Notes: generated by a model not told the origin, from the letters alone. Shown: positions 18,224-27,285, counted from the first letter of the stretch. The stretch: DNA of 64,000 nt from Roseiarcus sp963775575 (GCA_963775575.1 CAVZJG010000002.1:1736001-1800000), one strand, 5' to 3'. Translations and numbers: made by a program.

Positions 18224-18539
18224 CGGAGAGCCCCGTCGCGTCCGTTCGCTCGCACACGAATCGCGTCGCGAGCCGAGCCCGCGGCGCATCTCGAGACAAG
18301 CGCCCGATGGTTGGAGCGAATTGGTTAGGGAAGCGTTAACGCCGGCGGCCCAAGCTGCGCCCACGCAAGCTTGGCGCAAGGCCCGCGCTCGGCGAGGCGG
18401 AGGCGAGGCGGAGCGGGGCCGGCCGAGCGCCGTCGAGCTGAGGCGGGCGGATATCGAGCGGCGGTTCGGGGGAAAGCAGGGGCTGGCGGCCGACCTTGTC
18501 CGCGGGAGAAGGAAATCAGGGCGTTAGGCGCCAAATTCT
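18224..18539. other. Intergenic gap between the DUF1217 gene and the IS66 array
   Basis: About 315 bp holding the likely promoter of the DUF1217 gene. No gene is seen. It ends at the first copy of the 8-bp direct repeat GGCCCTTT that borders the IS array. Confidence 0.4.
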
Positions 18540-18547
18540 GGCCCTTT

Positions 18548-20070
18548 GTAACTCCCAAGGTGGGGTGAGTCTGGAATGCCACAGTGTTTGGGAAACGGCA
18601 TTGATATGCGGATTGTGGGAGACGGCGGCACGAGACTGTGAATCAAGGGTGGGATGGTTCTTCCCGCCGAAGTCGAGGAGTTGATAGCGTCTCTGAGGGC
18701 GGAGATCGCGGCGTTGCGGGCCGAGGTGGCCGATCTTCGTCGGCAATTGGGGCGGGACAGCTCGAACAGTTCGCAACCGCCTTCGAGTGACGGGCTGCGG
18801 AAGAAACCGCGTATTGGAGGCAGTCTGCGCGGCCGTTCGGGCAAGACGAGCGGCGGCCAGACGGGTCACAAGGGCGGCACGCTGCGGCAGGTCGCCGATC
18901 CCGATTGCGTGGTTGGGCACGCGGCGTGCGCATGCGGCCATTGCGGTTGGCCTCTCGAGGCGGGGTCGGCGATAGGGGTCGAGAAGCGGCAAGTGTTCGA
19001 CCTTCCCGAGCGCCCGCTGCGGGTCACGGAACATCAGGCCTCGATTTACCGCTGCGCGCATTGCCGGGGCGTGACGAAGGCGGTTTTTCCCGAAGGCGTG
19101 GTCTCGCCTGCCCAGTATGGCGAGCGCATCAAGGCCGCGGCGATCTATCTCAATGTCCAGCAACTCATCCCCGAGGATCGGACCGCGCAAGCGCTGAGCG
19201 ATCTGTTCGACGCGCCGCTGATCTGTCCGGCCAGCCTTGTCGCTTGGATCGCCAAGAAGGGACAAGAGTTGCGGCAAGTTTACCAGGCCATCGGCGAGCG
19301 CGTGGCCGAGGCGAAGGTTCGCCATCTCGACGAGACGGGATATCGCATCGCCGGTAAGCTGCAATGGCTGCATACGACTTCGAGCCAAGCCTTCACCTTC
19401 TATCGCGCCGACGAAAAGCGCGGCGCGATCCCGCAGGATTTGAAGGGGGGCGTCGTCGTGCACGACCACTTCCTGCCTTATCGTCGGCTCGACGCGGTCG
19501 AACACGCCTTCTGCAACGCCCATATCTTGCGCGAACTCCAGTGTTTGATCGAGTTCGACAAGGAGCCGTGGGCCGAACTCATGCGCGACACGCTTCGGGC
19601 GGCGAATATCGCCGTTCATGAGGCGCGCGAGGCGGGCGCGAAGGCGCTGGAGCCCAAAGTCATCGCGGCCTTCGTCGACCAATATTGGGCCGCGGTTCGG
19701 CTCGGCCTCGCTTTCCATCGCCAGTTGCCCGCACTCCACGCCAAGGCCAACGCGAGCGGACGAACAAAGCAGCGCCCCGGCCGCAATCTGCTCGAAAGGC
19801 TGAAGACGTTCAAAGTCGAAACGCTGCGCTTCCTCACCGACTTCGACGTGCCCTTCACCAACAACCTGGCCGAACAGGACCTCAGGATGATGAAGGTCAA
19901 AATGAAAATCTCGGGCTCGTTTCGAACCCTCGACGGCGCCCAAAGCTTCGCGCGCCTCAGGTCAGTCGTCTCAACCGCGAGAAAACAGGGGGCCAACATC
20001 CTCAAAACCCTCGCCGACCCGCCAACACAGATCGCGCTCGCCCTCAACGCCTAGACGGCTTGGGAGTTAC
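18548..20070 (+). mobile_element. IS66-type insertion sequence, copy 1 (intact)
   Basis: 1523 bp bounded by inverted ends GTAACTCCCAAG (18548-18559) and CTTGGGAGTTAC (20059-20070). Flanked by the 8-bp direct repeat GGCCCTTT on both sides (18540-18547 and 20071-20078), the duplication size usual for IS66. Only a tnpC-type transposase is encoded, with no tnpA/tnpB, as in the ISBst12-like branch. First of three head-to-tail copies. Confidence 0.93.
18654..20054 (+). CDS. IS66 family transposase (TnpC), intact
   Basis: A 466-residue DDE transposase. N-terminal coiled coil or leucine zipper (1-32), the family signature RDSSNSSQPPSSDG, a basic segment, a zinc-finger-like region (CACGHCGW ... CAHC), and the catalytic core with Asp in VRHLDETGYRI, Asp in VVVHDHFLPY and Glu in NNLAEQDLRMMK. 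The ATG at 18654 lies 106 bp inside the left end. This is the only one of three copies with an uninterrupted frame, so it could mobilise all three. Confidence 0.94.
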   Translation: MVLPAEVEELIASLRAEIAALRAEVADLRRQLGRDSSNSSQPPSSDGLRKKPRIGGSLRGRSGKTSGGQTGHKGGTLRQVADPDCVVGHAACACGHCGWPLEAGSAIGVEKRQVFDLPERPLRVTEHQASIYRCAHCRGVTKAVFPEGVVSPAQYGERIKAAAIYLNVQQLIPEDRTAQALSDLFDAPLICPASLVAWIAKKGQELRQVYQAIGERVAEAKVRHLDETGYRIAGKLQWLHTTSSQAFTFYRADEKRGAIPQDLKGGVVVHDHFLPYRRLDAVEHAFCNAHILRELQCLIEFDKEPWAELMRDTLRAANIAVHEAREAGAKALEPKVIAAFVDQYWAAVRLGLAFHRQLPALHAKANASGRTKQRPGRNLLERLKTFKVETLRFLTDFDVPFTNNLAEQDLRMMKVKMKISGSFRTLDGAQSFARLRSVVSTARKQGANILKTLADPPTQIALALNA

Positions 20071-20078
20071 GGCCCTTT

Positions 20079-21602
20079 GTAACTCCCAAGGCGTGGTGAG
20101 TTTGGAATGCCACAGTGTTTGGGAAACGGCATTGATATGCGGATTGTGGGAGACGGCGGCACGAGACTGTGAATCAAGGGTGGGATGGTTCTTCCCGCCG
20201 AAGTCGAGGAGTTGATAGCGTCTCTGAGGGCGGAGATCGCGGCGCTGCGGGCCGAGGTGGCCGATCTTCGTCGGCAATTGGGGCGGGACAGACTCGAACA
20301 GTTCGCAACCGCCTTCGAGTGACGGGCTGCGGAAGAAACCGCGTATTGGAGGCAGTCTGCGCGGCCGTTCGGGCAAGACGAGCGGCGGCCAGACGGGTCA
20401 CAAGGGCGGCACGCTGCGGCAGGTCGCCGATCCCGATTGCGTGGTTGGGCACGCGGCGTGCGCATGCGGCCATTGCGGTTGGCCTCTCGAGGCGGGGTCG
20501 GCGATAGGGGTCGAGAAGCGGCAAGTGTTCGACCTTCCCGAGCGCCCGCTGCGGGTCACGGAACATCAGGCCTCGATTTACCGCTGCGCGCATTGCCGGG
20601 GCGTGACGAAGGCGGTTTTTCCCGAAGGCGTGGTCTCGCCTGCCCAGTATGGCGAGCGCATCAAGGCCGCGGCGATCTATCTCAATGTCCAGCAACTCAT
20701 CCCCGAGGATCGGACCGCGCAAGCGCTGAGCGATCTGTTCGACGCGCCGCTGATCTGTCCGGCCAGCCTTGTCGCTTGGATCGCCAAGAAGGGACAAGAG
20801 TTGCGGCAAGTTTACCAGGCCATCGGCGAGCGCGTGGCCGAGGCGAAGGTTCGCCATCTCGACGAGACGGGATATCGCATCGCCGGTAAGCTGCAATGGC
20901 TGCATACGACTTCGAGCCAAGCCTTCACCTTCTATCGCGCCGACGAAAAGCGCGGCGCGATCCCGCAGGATTTGAAGGGGGGCGTCGTTGTGCACGACCA
21001 CTTCCTGCCTTATCGTCGGCTCGACGCGGTCGAACACGCCTTCTGCAACGCCCATATCTTGCGCGAACTCCAGTGTTTGATCGAGTTCGACAAGGAGCCG
21101 TGGGCCGAACTCATGCGCGACACGCTTCGGGCGGCGAATATCGCCGTTCATGAGGCGCGCGAGGCGGGCGCGAAGGCGCTGGAGCCCAAAGTCATCGCGG
21201 CCTTCGTCGACCAATATTGGGCCGCGGTTCGGCTCGGCCTCGCTTTCCATCGCCAGTTGCCCGCACTCCACGCCAAGGCCAACGCGAGCGGACGAACAAA
21301 GCAGCGCCCCGGCCGCAATCTGCTCGAAAGGCTGAAGACGTTCAAAGTCGAAACGCTGCGCTTCCTCACCGACTTCGACGTGCCCTTCACCAACAACCTG
21401 GCCGAACAGGACCTCAGGATGATGAAGGTCAAAATGAAAATCTCGGGCTCGTTTCGAACCCTCGACGGCGCCCAAAGCTTCGCGCGCCTCAGGTCAGTCG
21501 TCTCAACCGCGAGAAAACAGGGGGCCAACATCCTCAAAACCCTCGCCGACCCGCCAACACAGATCGCGCTCGCCCTCAACGCCTAGACGGCTTGGGAGTT
21601 AC
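20079..21602 (+). mobile_element. IS66-type insertion sequence, copy 2
   Basis: 1524 bp with the same inverted ends as copy 1, starting directly after the shared GGCCCTTT octamer. One base longer than copy 1 because of an inserted base in the transposase gene. Its right-hand octamer is GCTTGTCA (21603-21610), which does not match its left-hand one, so copy 2 did not arrive by a simple independent insertion. Confidence 0.92.
20185..21586 (+). pseudogene. IS66 transposase, copy 2, frameshifted near codon 35
   Basis: Nearly identical to the copy 1 transposase but with an extra A in the RDSSNSS motif (around 20291), which ends the first frame after about 45 codons (RDRLEQFATAFE, stop). The rest (zinc-finger and DDE core) is open from an in-frame GTG at about 20441, giving 381 residues without the leucine zipper. 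Probably inactive on its own, though it could be complemented by copy 1. Confidence 0.85.
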
Positions 21603-21610
21603 GCTTGTCA

Positions 21611-23134
21611 GTAACTCCCAAGGCGTGGTGAGTCTGGAATGCCACAGTGTTTGGGAAACGGCATTGATATGCGGATTGTGGGAGACGGCGGCACGAGACT
21701 GTGAATCAAGGGTGGGATGGTTCTTCCCGCCGAAGTCGAGGAGTTGATAGCGTCTCTGAGGGCGGAGATCGCGGCGTTGCGGGCCGAGGTGGCCGATCTT
21801 CGTCGGCAATTGGGGCGGGACGAGCTCGAACAGTTCGCAACCGCCTTCGAGTGACGGGCTGCGGAAGAAACCGCGTATTGGAGGCAGTCTGCGCGGCCGT
21901 TCGGGCAAGACGAGCGGCGGCCAGACGGGTCACAAGGGCGGCACGCTGCGGCAGGTCGCCGATCCCGATTGCGTGGTTGGGCACGCGGCGTGCGCATGCG
22001 GCCATTGCGGTTGGCCTCTCGAGGCGGGGTCGGCGATAGGGGTCGAGAAGCGGCAAGTGTTCGACCTTCCCGAGCGCCCGCTGCGGGTCACGGAACATCA
22101 GGCCTCGATTTACCGCTGCGCGCATTGCCGGGGCGTGACGAAGGCGGTTTTTCCCGAAGGCGTGGTCTCGCCTGCCCAGTATGGCGAGCGCATCAAGGCC
22201 GCGGCGATCTATCTCAATGTCCAGCAACTCATCCCCGAGGATCGGACCGCGCAAGCGCTGAGCGATCTGTTCGACGCGCCGCTGATCTGTCCGGCCAGCC
22301 TTGTCGCTTGGATCGCCAAGAAGGGACAAGAGTTGCGGCAAGTTTACCAGGCCATCGGCGAGCGCGTGGCCGAGGCGAAGGTTCGCCATCTCGACGAGAC
22401 GGGATATCGCATCGCCGGTAAGCTGCAATGGCTGCATACGACTTCGAGCCAAGCCTTCACCTTCTATCGCGCCGACGAAAAGCGCGGCGCGATCCCGCAG
22501 GATTTGAAGGGGGGCGTCGTCGTGCACGACCACTTCCTGCCTTATCGTCGGCTCGACGCGGTCGAACACGCCTTCTGCAACGCCCATATCTTGCGCGAAC
22601 TCCAGTGTTTGATCGAGTTCGACAAGGAGCCGTGGGCCGAACTCATGCGCGACACGCTTCGGGCGGCGAATATCGCCGTTCATGAGGCGCGCGAGGCGGG
22701 CGCGAAGGCGCTGGAGCCCAAAGTCATCGCGGCCTTCGTCGACCAATATTGGGCCGCGGTTCGGCTCGGCCTCGCTTTCCATCGCCAGTTGCCCGCACTC
22801 CACGCCAAGGCCAACGCGAGCGGACGAACAAAGCAGCGCCCCGGCCGCAATCTGCTCGAAAGGCTGAAGACGTTCAAAGTCGAAACGCTGCGCTTCCTCA
22901 CCGACTTCGACGTGCCCTTCACCAACAACCTGGCCGAACAGGACCTCAGGATGATGAAGGTCAAAATGAAAATCTCGGGCTCGTTTCGAACCCTCGACGG
23001 CGCCCAAAGCTTCGCGCGCCTCAGGTCAGTCGTCTCAACCGCGAGAAAACAGGGGGCCAACATCCTCAAAACCCTCGCCGACCCGCCAACACAGATCGCG
23101 CTCGCCCTCAACGCCTAGACGGCTTGGGAGTTAC
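21611..23134 (+). mobile_element. IS66-type insertion sequence, copy 3
   Basis: 1524 bp with the same inverted ends. Left junction octamer GCTTGTCA, right junction octamer GGCCCTTT (23135-23142), which repeats the octamer on both sides of copy 1. The whole array is therefore bracketed by GGCCCTTT. Confidence 0.92.
21717..23118 (+). pseudogene. IS66 transposase, copy 3, frameshifted near codon 34
   Basis: Nearly identical to copy 1 but with an extra G (around 21822) just beside, not at, the copy 2 insertion. The first frame reads RDELEQFATAFE and stops. The downstream 381-residue part from about 21973 is open and keeps all three catalytic acidic residues. Confidence 0.85.
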
Positions 23135-23414
23135 GGCCCTTTCCCGGAGGGGCGGGAAGCGCGGCGAGGAGATAAACAATGTCGAATATCATTGCGCGCA
23201 ATCCGTCCGTGGCGCCGGAAATGATGCAATGCGTATCCTGTCCCCGTATCCCCCCTGTCCCCGTATCCCCCCGTATTCCTGTCCCGGTATTCGCCTCCGT
23301 ATTCGAAGGCTTCTCACCTTGCCCAATCTGTTGGGAAGTGGTCATCATGCCGAGCGACGTCCAATGACGATCGCCTCGCCAACCCCAGGGAGATCGGCGA
23401 CTGTGGAAGCAAAC
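23135..23414 (+). other. Orphan start region with short tandem repeats after the IS array
   Basis: A good ribosome-binding site (GAGGAG, about 23165-23170) precedes ATG 23179, but the frame (MSNIIARNPSVAPEMMQCVS...) soon runs into a run of short repeats at 23236-23308 built on TGTCCCCGTATCCCCC and CCGTATTC. It looks like the 5' end of a gene cut off by repeat or mobile DNA. The peptide to 23367 is 62 residues and resembles no known family. Confidence 0.4.
23236..23308. repeat. Short tandem repeats of the TGTCCCCGTAT type
   Basis: Three to four imperfect copies of CCTGTCCCCGTATCCCC followed by CCGTATTC variants. From memory, TGTCCCCGTATT-like sequence is common at edges of small transposable repeats in proteobacteria. 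Here only one side is seen and no matching inverted copy was found nearby. Confidence 0.5.
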
Positions 23415-23918
23415 ATGGCGCTGAAGGAAGACATCCGCCGTTTAGCCGAGCAGGAACGTCTGCTCGTGTTCTCCCGATTTGGCCCCGAAGAGGCCTGGGC
23501 GCTCGGCAATGTCGTGCGCGAGGTCGGCTTGGCGCAGGGCGCGCCGATCGCCATCGACGTTTCGCTGCGCGACCGGACGCTCTTTCATTGCGCGTTGCCG
23601 GGAAGCACCACGGACAACGCGGAGTGGATCAGACGCAAGCGCAACACCGTACTTCGGTTGTGGCGCTCCTCCTACGCGGTCGGGCGCTCGCTGGCGCTAT
23701 CAGGCCAAACGCAGGAAGAGGCGCACAACTTGCCTCTCGCCGACTATGCCGTGCATGGGGGCAGCTTCCCGCTTCTGCTGCATGGCGCGGGTTGCATCGG
23801 GGCGGTCACCGTCTCGGGCTTGCCGCAGCGCGACGATCACAGGCTCGTGGCGGATGGTCTCGCGGCGATCTTGAAGATCGACCTGTCGGCGTGCCGGCTG
23901 GCGACCGAGCAAGCGTAG
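23415..23918 (+). CDS. HbpS/UPF0303-type heme-degrading-domain protein
   Basis: A 167-residue single-domain protein of the HbpS-like/UPF0303 family, whose members bind or help degrade heme or act as small sensors. Recognisable parts: LVFSRFGPEEAWALGNVV, IAIDVSLRDRTLFHCALPG, WIRRKRNTVLR and YAVHGGSFPLLL followed by GCIGAVTVSGLPQRDDH. Length matches the family. ATG 23415 is preferred; an in-frame ATG at 23364 would add 17 residues. No heme-ligand assignment can be made by eye. Confidence 0.8.
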   Translation: MALKEDIRRLAEQERLLVFSRFGPEEAWALGNVVREVGLAQGAPIAIDVSLRDRTLFHCALPGSTTDNAEWIRRKRNTVLRLWRSSYAVGRSLALSGQTQEEAHNLPLADYAVHGGSFPLLLHGAGCIGAVTVSGLPQRDDHRLVADGLAAILKIDLSACRLATEQA

Positions 23919-23924
23919 CGCTTA

Positions 23925-24160
23925 GGGCGCCGCAGCGGCCACAACTTTGGGACGATCGCAATTACGACCATCCCATCGCGCATGGTGAAGGATATGGGCG
24001 AGGCGTTCGGCTTCGAGGTCTGCGGCCTGCTGGTCAATCCCTAGCCATTGTTGATGCAGTATCGCGAGCAAGCGCTTCATGCTGCTGGAGAGCCGGTTCG
24101 CTTCCTCTTTCAGAAGCTCGGGCAGTGGGCGTGCAATAAAAGCTCGGCCCGCGCGAAACA
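23925..24160 (-). pseudogene. Probable IS110-type transposase remnant
   Basis: A minus-strand fragment reading RPLPELLKEEANRLSSSMKR and LLAILHQQWLGIDQQ, a pattern like the middle region of IS110-family transposases (Pro-x-x-Leu-Leu ... helical pair before the C-terminal domain). Both ends are missing and the frame carries no start. It lies between a heme-domain gene and an oxidoreductase gene. The assignment rests on about 60 residues only. Confidence 0.4.
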
Positions 24161-24253
24161 GTGATGCCGGGATCCTACCGGGAAGCCCTTGGATTCGGGC
24201 GCCTTCGCCAAACGAATCGGCCGCAGCGCCTTGGCATAACGCGCCACACGCCT

Positions 24254-25348
24254 CTATAGCTTCACCTTCAACGTGCGCCCCTCGGCGGAGCTCTGCCGAG
24301 CCAGCTCCAGCAGCCGGATGACGCGGAATCCGTCCTCCGCCGTCGAAGCGAGCGGCTCCGCGCCAAGGATCGCGGCGCGCACATTCCCATAGAAGCGGCG
24401 ATAGTCGCCGATCTCGGTCTTCACTCGGGTCTCGACCAGCCTCTCCGGAGCGGCCGGATTCGGCGCAACCGTCAGCGTTCCCCACGCCGACTCGGCCTCC
24501 TGCAACCACACTTCCGGCGATCCCAGCTTGGGAGGTTTGGCGCCGCCGACCAGCGCAGGCTCTTGCGGATCGAGCCCGTGCTTGCGAAAGCTCCCCCTCG
24601 TCCCGTGCAGCAGGAATCGTGGGGAATTGTCGCAGGCCAGATAGCTCGTCCGGCAGTGCGCCAGCAACCCCTTGCCGTTCGCCCGGGGATAGCTCAGCGT
24701 AATGTCGAAGGCGTCCTCGATCGCCGTTTCGTCGCGATCCGAGCGGACGCTCGCCGTGATCGAATCCGGCGGGCCGAAGAGCGCCAGCGCCTGATCGACC
24801 AAGTGTGGCCCCAGGTCGAAGAGCATTCCGTTCGCCGGATTCTCCGCCTCCTGCCATATCCCCGCGCGCGGCGAGGGGCGGAAGCGATCGAAGTGCAATT
24901 CGAAGGTGACGAGCCGGCCGACGGCCTGCTCGGCGATCAGCTTCTTCACGGTCAAGAAATCGCCGTCCCAGCGGCGATTGTGAAACGGAATCGCCAACAG
25001 CCCCTTGCTCTTGGCGAGCTGGCTCAGCTTCAGCGCCTGCTCGCTGGCCGCTGTAAAGGGCTTGTCGATGACGACGTGCTTGCCCGCCTCCAGCGCCTGC
25101 TTGGCCAGCTCGAAATGCGTTGCGTTCGGCGTGGTGACGACGACCAGCTCGATCGTCTTGTCCGCCAGCATCTCGTCGAGCGAGCGCACGATCCGCGCCG
25201 CAGGATAAGCCCTCGCAGCCTCATCGCCCTTGCGTTGTAAAATCGCGGCCAAACGCAGCCCCGTCACCGCGTTGACAAACGGCGCGTGAAAGACCCGCCC
25301 GCCCAGTCCAAATCCGATGACTCCGACGCCAATCTCTCGGTCAGCCAT
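24254..25348 (-). CDS. Gfo/Idh/MocA-family NAD(P)-dependent oxidoreductase
   Basis: A 364-residue dehydrogenase acting on a sugar or cyclitol-like substrate that cannot be named. The N-terminal Rossmann fold has GVIGFGLGGRVFHAPF (GxGxxG), then VVTTPNATHFELAKQALEAG and the family signature GKHVVIDKPFT with the conserved Lys. A C-terminal alpha/beta domain includes WDGDFLTVKKLI and NPANGMLFDLGPHLVDQAL (conserved D..H). GAGAGGG lies just before the ATG. It appears monocistronic. Confidence 0.92.
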   Translation of the reverse strand: MADREIGVGVIGFGLGGRVFHAPFVNAVTGLRLAAILQRKGDEAARAYPAARIVRSLDEMLADKTIELVVVTTPNATHFELAKQALEAGKHVVIDKPFTAASEQALKLSQLAKSKGLLAIPFHNRRWDGDFLTVKKLIAEQAVGRLVTFELHFDRFRPSPRAGIWQEAENPANGMLFDLGPHLVDQALALFGPPDSITASVRSDRDETAIEDAFDITLSYPRANGKGLLAHCRTSYLACDNSPRFLLHGTRGSFRKHGLDPQEPALVGGAKPPKLGSPEVWLQEAESAWGTLTVAPNPAAPERLVETRVKTEIGDYRRFYGNVRAAILGAEPLASTAEDGFRVIRLLELARQSSAEGRTLKVKL

Positions 25349-25399
25349 TTCGCCCTCTCAATCTCGCTCAGCGCTGATCTCTCTTGACCGACATTCTCC

Positions 25400-25431
25400 A
25401 TATGGCCGTTGGTTCAAGCCCAACGTGCAAC
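25400..25431 (+). other. Possible tRNA 3' end remnant (T-arm)
   Basis: GTTGG-TTCAAGC-CCAAC at 25408-25424 forms a perfect 5-bp T-stem with a 7-nt TTCAAGC loop, followed by GTGCAACT as a would-be acceptor strand. No matching 5' acceptor strand or anticodon arm is found upstream, so this is not a complete tRNA. It could be an attachment-site remnant left by an integrating element. Confidence 0.35.
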
Positions 25432-25638
25432 TCTTTGGCGTTCGTCGCAAGCGCGGACCGCCCTCAACACGTTTACGAAGAGTGTCGGGACGCACTGAAG
25501 GCAAAGCGACGCGATCAACGCCATAGTCCGGTCGTGCTCTCCTTCGAGCATCCGACGCGACAACCGGCGGCGAGCGATTGGGGGCGGATGCTTTGTCAAG
25601 CATCAGAGCGCAGAGCCGCCTCTCGCATTGGCCCGACC

Positions 25639-26634
25639 TCAATTGACAGTGTGTGGGAGGTTGAATTGAAGGCCGGCCTCCTCAGCCGCAATCAACCCAA
25701 GCGCGGTCCAGTCGAGATCGGCATAGCCGCGAGCGATTCCTGTGATGAGCCGGTCTCGCACCACGGCGACCGTCGGCATCGGGGCGGCGGCGGTTTCTGC
25801 CTCGGCGAGCGCCAGACGCACGTCCTTGAGCACCAGGGGCAAGACGAATCCGGGCGCGTAGGACTGCCTGACGATTTTGTCGCCGTAGATTTTATGCGCG
25901 CGTCCGCCGAACATCGTGCTCGTCATGATGTCGATGAATCGCTTGGGATCGAGTCCGCGCTTGAGAGCCACAGCGACGACTTCTCCCAGCACCTCCAGCG
26001 TCGTCGCGGTCATCATATTTCCGAGCAGTTTGACGAGGTTTGCCTGCGAAGGCACGGCGCCGACGACAAACGTCTCTTGTCCGAGACTGTCGAAAAGCGG
26101 CTGGCAGCGCTCGACATCAGCTGAGGCGCCGGCGGCGATAATGAAAAGCTGGCGCGCCTTGGCGGCGTCCGGATTTCCAAAGACCGGCGCTGCGACGTAG
26201 CCTTGCCCGTGACGCGCATGCTCCGTCGCGAGGTGAGACGCAGCGGCTGTGCTGATTGTGCTCATGGAAAGATGAATTGCGCCGCGCTTCAATCCAGAGG
26301 CGAGACCCTTGGCGCTGTCGCCTTCACGGCCCAGGGCCACGTCGCAAACAGCGGCGTCGTCGGGCAGCATACTGACGACGACCTCGCAGTCGAATAAGTT
26401 GCTCAATTCTATTGTGGGCTCGAGACCGAGCGTAGCGAGCTTCTCCATCTGATCCGGGCGGCGGACATAGGCAATGACCCGATGTCCGGCGAGGATCAGG
26501 TTTGCCGCCATCGCTGTCCCCATGTGACCGAGGCCGACAAAGCCGATTTTGCCTTGAACCGACAGTCGGCCAGAAGGCTCAACCTCGGACGCTGGCAGGC
26601 CCGCGAGAGCGGAGATGGATTGGTCTTTAGACAT
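25639..26634 (-). CDS. 3-hydroxyisobutyrate dehydrogenase-family NAD(P)-dependent oxidoreductase
   Basis: A 331-residue beta-hydroxyacid dehydrogenase. The N-terminal Rossmann domain has KIGFVGLGHMGTAMAANL and SMLPDDAAV. The middle contains LSMSTISTAAASHLA and APVFGNPDAAKARQLFIIA, and the catalytic Lys is in ANLVKLLGNMM. The C-terminal helical domain includes FGGRAHKIYGDKIV and LVLKDVRLALAEA. AGGAGG lies 6 bp upstream of ATG 26634, fixing the start; upstream in-frame codons to 27138 are not coding. The substrate is not known. Confidence 0.92.
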   Translation of the reverse strand: MSKDQSISALAGLPASEVEPSGRLSVQGKIGFVGLGHMGTAMAANLILAGHRVIAYVRRPDQMEKLATLGLEPTIELSNLFDCEVVVSMLPDDAAVCDVALGREGDSAKGLASGLKRGAIHLSMSTISTAAASHLATEHARHGQGYVAAPVFGNPDAAKARQLFIIAAGASADVERCQPLFDSLGQETFVVGAVPSQANLVKLLGNMMTATTLEVLGEVVAVALKRGLDPKRFIDIMTSTMFGGRAHKIYGDKIVRQSYAPGFVLPLVLKDVRLALAEAETAAAPMPTVAVVRDRLITGIARGYADLDWTALGLIAAEEAGLQFNLPHTVN

Positions 26635-26800
26635 AAGTTGCCTCCTGATTGCGCGCTTGTGCGACAGGCCATTCATTGGCGTCTTGCGACCTATCGCGGA
26701 CCTCATGCTTTTCTCGGGGAAGACGAATGGTCCGCGTCGAGGACGTCCACAACCGGACGTGAAACCATGATAGCGCCCAGCCGGGGGCCGCCTCCAGGGG

Positions 26801-26972
26801 CTACTGCTGTTCTTCCGACGCGCGGCGCGCCACTGCGCGAATATCGGCGCCATCGATGCCAATATCGCGCAGCTCCTGGTTCGAATGCCTGGAAAGCTCC
26901 TGAAGTATGGTCCTATCGGTCCGGCGTCGCCGAAGGAAGCGCGAGCGAGAACATTTTCATGCTGCGCTCCAT
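26801..26972 (-). pseudogene. Small DUF1127 protein gene, apparently frameshifted
   Basis: Read on the minus strand, one frame gives LQELSRHSNQELRDIGIDGA followed by DIRAVARRASEEQQ and a stop, the hallmark of the DUF1127 family (about 45-70 residues, Arg-rich, RNA-binding or stress-linked in alphaproteobacteria). That frame has no start codon. The plausible start (ATG at 26972 or 26960, MKMFSLALPS) lies in another frame that stops at 26910. A single-base change near 26925-26935 would join the two. Either decayed or affected by a base error. Confidence 0.6.
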
Positions 26973-27014
26973 TGTTAGATTTTGATCGTGAATTCGCGCC
27001 TCGGCGCGACGCGC

Positions 27015-27263
27015 CTATTCCTTCGCCGGCCCGAGATAATACGGCTCGACCGCGCCCGTCAGCCGGATCGTCAGCAGATTGCCCTTGCGGTCGCGGGTCT
27101 TGCCGACGGGGGCGCGGATCCAGTTTTCGCCGACGCAATATTCTTCGACGTCGTCGCGCTCGCGGTCCTTGAAGCGGACGCCGACGCCGCGCGCCAACGC
27201 CGCCTCGTCGTAGTAGGGGCTGGTCGGATCGACGCTGAGGCGGTCGGGCGGCCGGTCGGTCAT
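27015..27263 (-). CDS. DUF3297 family protein
   Basis: An 82-residue protein of the DUF3297 family, function unknown. The family pattern is clear: RPPDRLSVDPTSPYYDEAAL, RGVGVRFKDRERDDVEEYCV and GNLLTIRLTGAVEPYYL. Full length, cytoplasmic, no membrane segment. It follows rpsT by 22 bp on the same strand and may be read with it. Confidence 0.88.
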   Translation of the reverse strand: MTDRPPDRLSVDPTSPYYDEAALARGVGVRFKDRERDDVEEYCVGENWIRAPVGKTRDRKGNLLTIRLTGAVEPYYLGPAKE

Positions 27264-27285
27264 GGCGCGCTTCCGGCGCGCGGCC

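Noticed and set aside
20285..21825. Programmed frameshift in the IS66 transposase
   Set aside because: Copy 1 has a normal uninterrupted frame, the inserted bases differ between copies 2 and 3, and no slippery run is present.
25384..26124. Plus-strand frame opposite the 3-hydroxyisobutyrate dehydrogenase-like gene
   Set aside because: Overlaps a conserved gene over most of its length and has no recognisable features.
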